A stretch of 64,000 nt of DNA from Saxidomus purpurata. Lineage: Eukaryota; Mollusca; Bivalvia; Venerida; Veneridae. The translations under genes were made by a program, and so were the position numbers. The stretch spans positions 11,080,802 through 11,144,801 of the forward strand of contig JAFMSR010000016.1 in the NCBI GenBank assembly GCA_022818135.1, given 5' to 3'. The notes below the pieces were generated by a model, which had not been told where the DNA came from, ran no database searches, and saw nothing but the letters and a program-made list of their open reading frames with translations. This document shows positions 62,862 to 64,000 of this stretch, in pieces. Within the stretch, counting starts at the first letter, position 1, and each line of letters starts with the position of its first letter.

Positions 62862-64000
62862 GTAAGTTGTAACAAACAGACCTATTTTGTTGTCTGCTTG
62901 TAAAAATAGTTTAAGTTATAGTTAATAGTTATCAGGCACGTAGCCAGGCATACTCCCATACTCACGGGAGTACTTTGAATTTCGAAAATAAAAAATTTAA
63001 ATGGCCTAAAAATGATGTTAAACTTGTGCCTGTGCCTGGGGGTACATGTCCACTCGGGTACACGTATAGTATCGGTTTATTTTTAATCACAAATTGTAAA
63101 CTTGTGTTTCATAAATGCAACAAAATAAGTTTTAAACATCCTAATTATTTACATTATATTTGGCTTGAAAAAAAAATCTTTAATCAATAACTGGAGAACC
63201 TGGGATAACTTGAGGAATAACTGTGGTCCCGCCAGGTAGATTTCTTACTAAATTACCAGCGGCAACTTGAGGTCACTGATTATCAGATTTTTCTCACCTC
63301 CGCTGGAGGATCATTATTTTGACACCTCATCAGAAAAACTTCTATTGTCACTGATTGTTTATTATCGTTAATCAGACGTCCAGTGGCCAAAGTGTATGAA
63401 ATGTTATTCGCACATTTTAATCGTCTTCAATCATATGTAATTACAGCTGTCTTTTATCTTCATTGAATAAGATTGCGAGTTTTTAATTTTGAGAGCTTAA
63501 TGATGAAATGAAAATTAGTCTGAGTACATGTTCTATTTTGATGATAAAGCATGACAGAAAACCCAGAACTTCATATTCCATCTAGAATATTTTCTCTATC
63601 AATTAAACTGTTATGTCAGAAGATTTTTGGAAATGCCACGATGGTAATGTGTTATTTAACGAAAAATGAATGTACCTACTACGACAAAGGCCCAATACAC
63701 TTTATCATAAGATACACAGCAGAAAAACTGCTAGCTGTGAGTGACATATCACTTTTCCTTCTCTTATGCTATTGGTTATGGTCATTTGCTAAACAAATTA
63801 AGCTTAGGAAAGTAAAGGCTCCTTCCCAACTAAATGTCTAGCATGGACTGGTCATCTGGAATTTAAGAAATACAGTACAAAAACCCCAAGTGACCGGTGT
63901 GGAGATTATGATCAAACTGGATATGTCCAAAGTAACAGTAATTTTTTTTTTAAATAAATAGCACACATAAAAAATGAGTTGTTTATTGAATTATCAGACA
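62862..64000 (+). other. Intron 30 (start), nothing recognised
   Basis: 1.1 kb to the window edge. I searched for a phase-1 exon opening the second FN3 domain and found none. The 96-codon ORF at 63551-63841 has a hydrophobic stretch but no family resemblance and is probably chance. Confidence 0.6.

Noticed and set aside
63551..63841. 96-codon ORF with a hydrophobic stretch
   Set aside because: No splice sites in a phase fitting SORL1, no resemblance to FN3, and AT-rich composition typical of chance ORFs.

Overview
The window is eukaryotic, AT-rich, intron-rich genomic DNA, most likely from a bivalve mollusc. The organism is inferred from the gene family, from tRNA-derived SINEs, and from many non-autonomous elements with ~150-bp tandem cores that resemble the bivalve 'pearl' / Helentron-associated type. 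Species cannot be read from the sequence alone.

One gene dominates. From 2291 to beyond the right edge, the + strand carries a sortilin-related receptor (SORL1/SorLA/LR11) orthologue. I could place 30 consecutive coding exons (about 4.85 kb of CDS, about 1617 codons) with GT-AG junctions and an unbroken reading frame. Domain order is the SorLA order: signal peptide, propeptide ending in a furin-like RKRR site, VPS10 propeller with the 10CC cysteine module (exons 2-15), LDLR class B (YWTD) propeller (exons 16-19), EGF-like module (exon 20), ten LDL-receptor class A repeats (exons 20-28), then the first fibronectin III domain (exons 29-30). The remaining FN3 domains, the transmembrane segment and the cytoplasmic sorting tail must lie to the right. 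The family is a type I sorting receptor that moves cargo between Golgi, endosome and surface with retromer.

Left edge (1-~2080): a decayed antisense LINE (endonuclease plus the start of the reverse transcriptase) ends about 200 bp from the SORL1 start codon. 2100-2290 is the likely proximal promoter/5'UTR.

Introns (more than 90% of the window) are a dense record of transposition. They hold: (i) several Helentron/pearl-like families built to one plan (5' hairpin, TCCGTC-rich stretch, ~150-bp tandem core, 3' hairpin, end in CT(C)T(T/A)GTT); (ii) TTAA-flanked piggyBac-type MITEs; (iii) a hAT-type MITE with an 8-bp target duplication; (iv) two further MITE families with TIRs like CTGTAAATTGGGTAAT and ACAGTCAAACCTGTG; (v) tRNA-derived SINEs on both strands; (vi) a 5'-truncated LINE with an (ATT)n tail; (vii) many minisatellites. 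Several are nested two or three deep. Some touch splicing signals: an element's 3' end supplies the pyrimidine tract of exon 11, and a minisatellite has copied the donor region of exon 24. I found no second protein-coding gene, CRISPR array or functional RNA gene.
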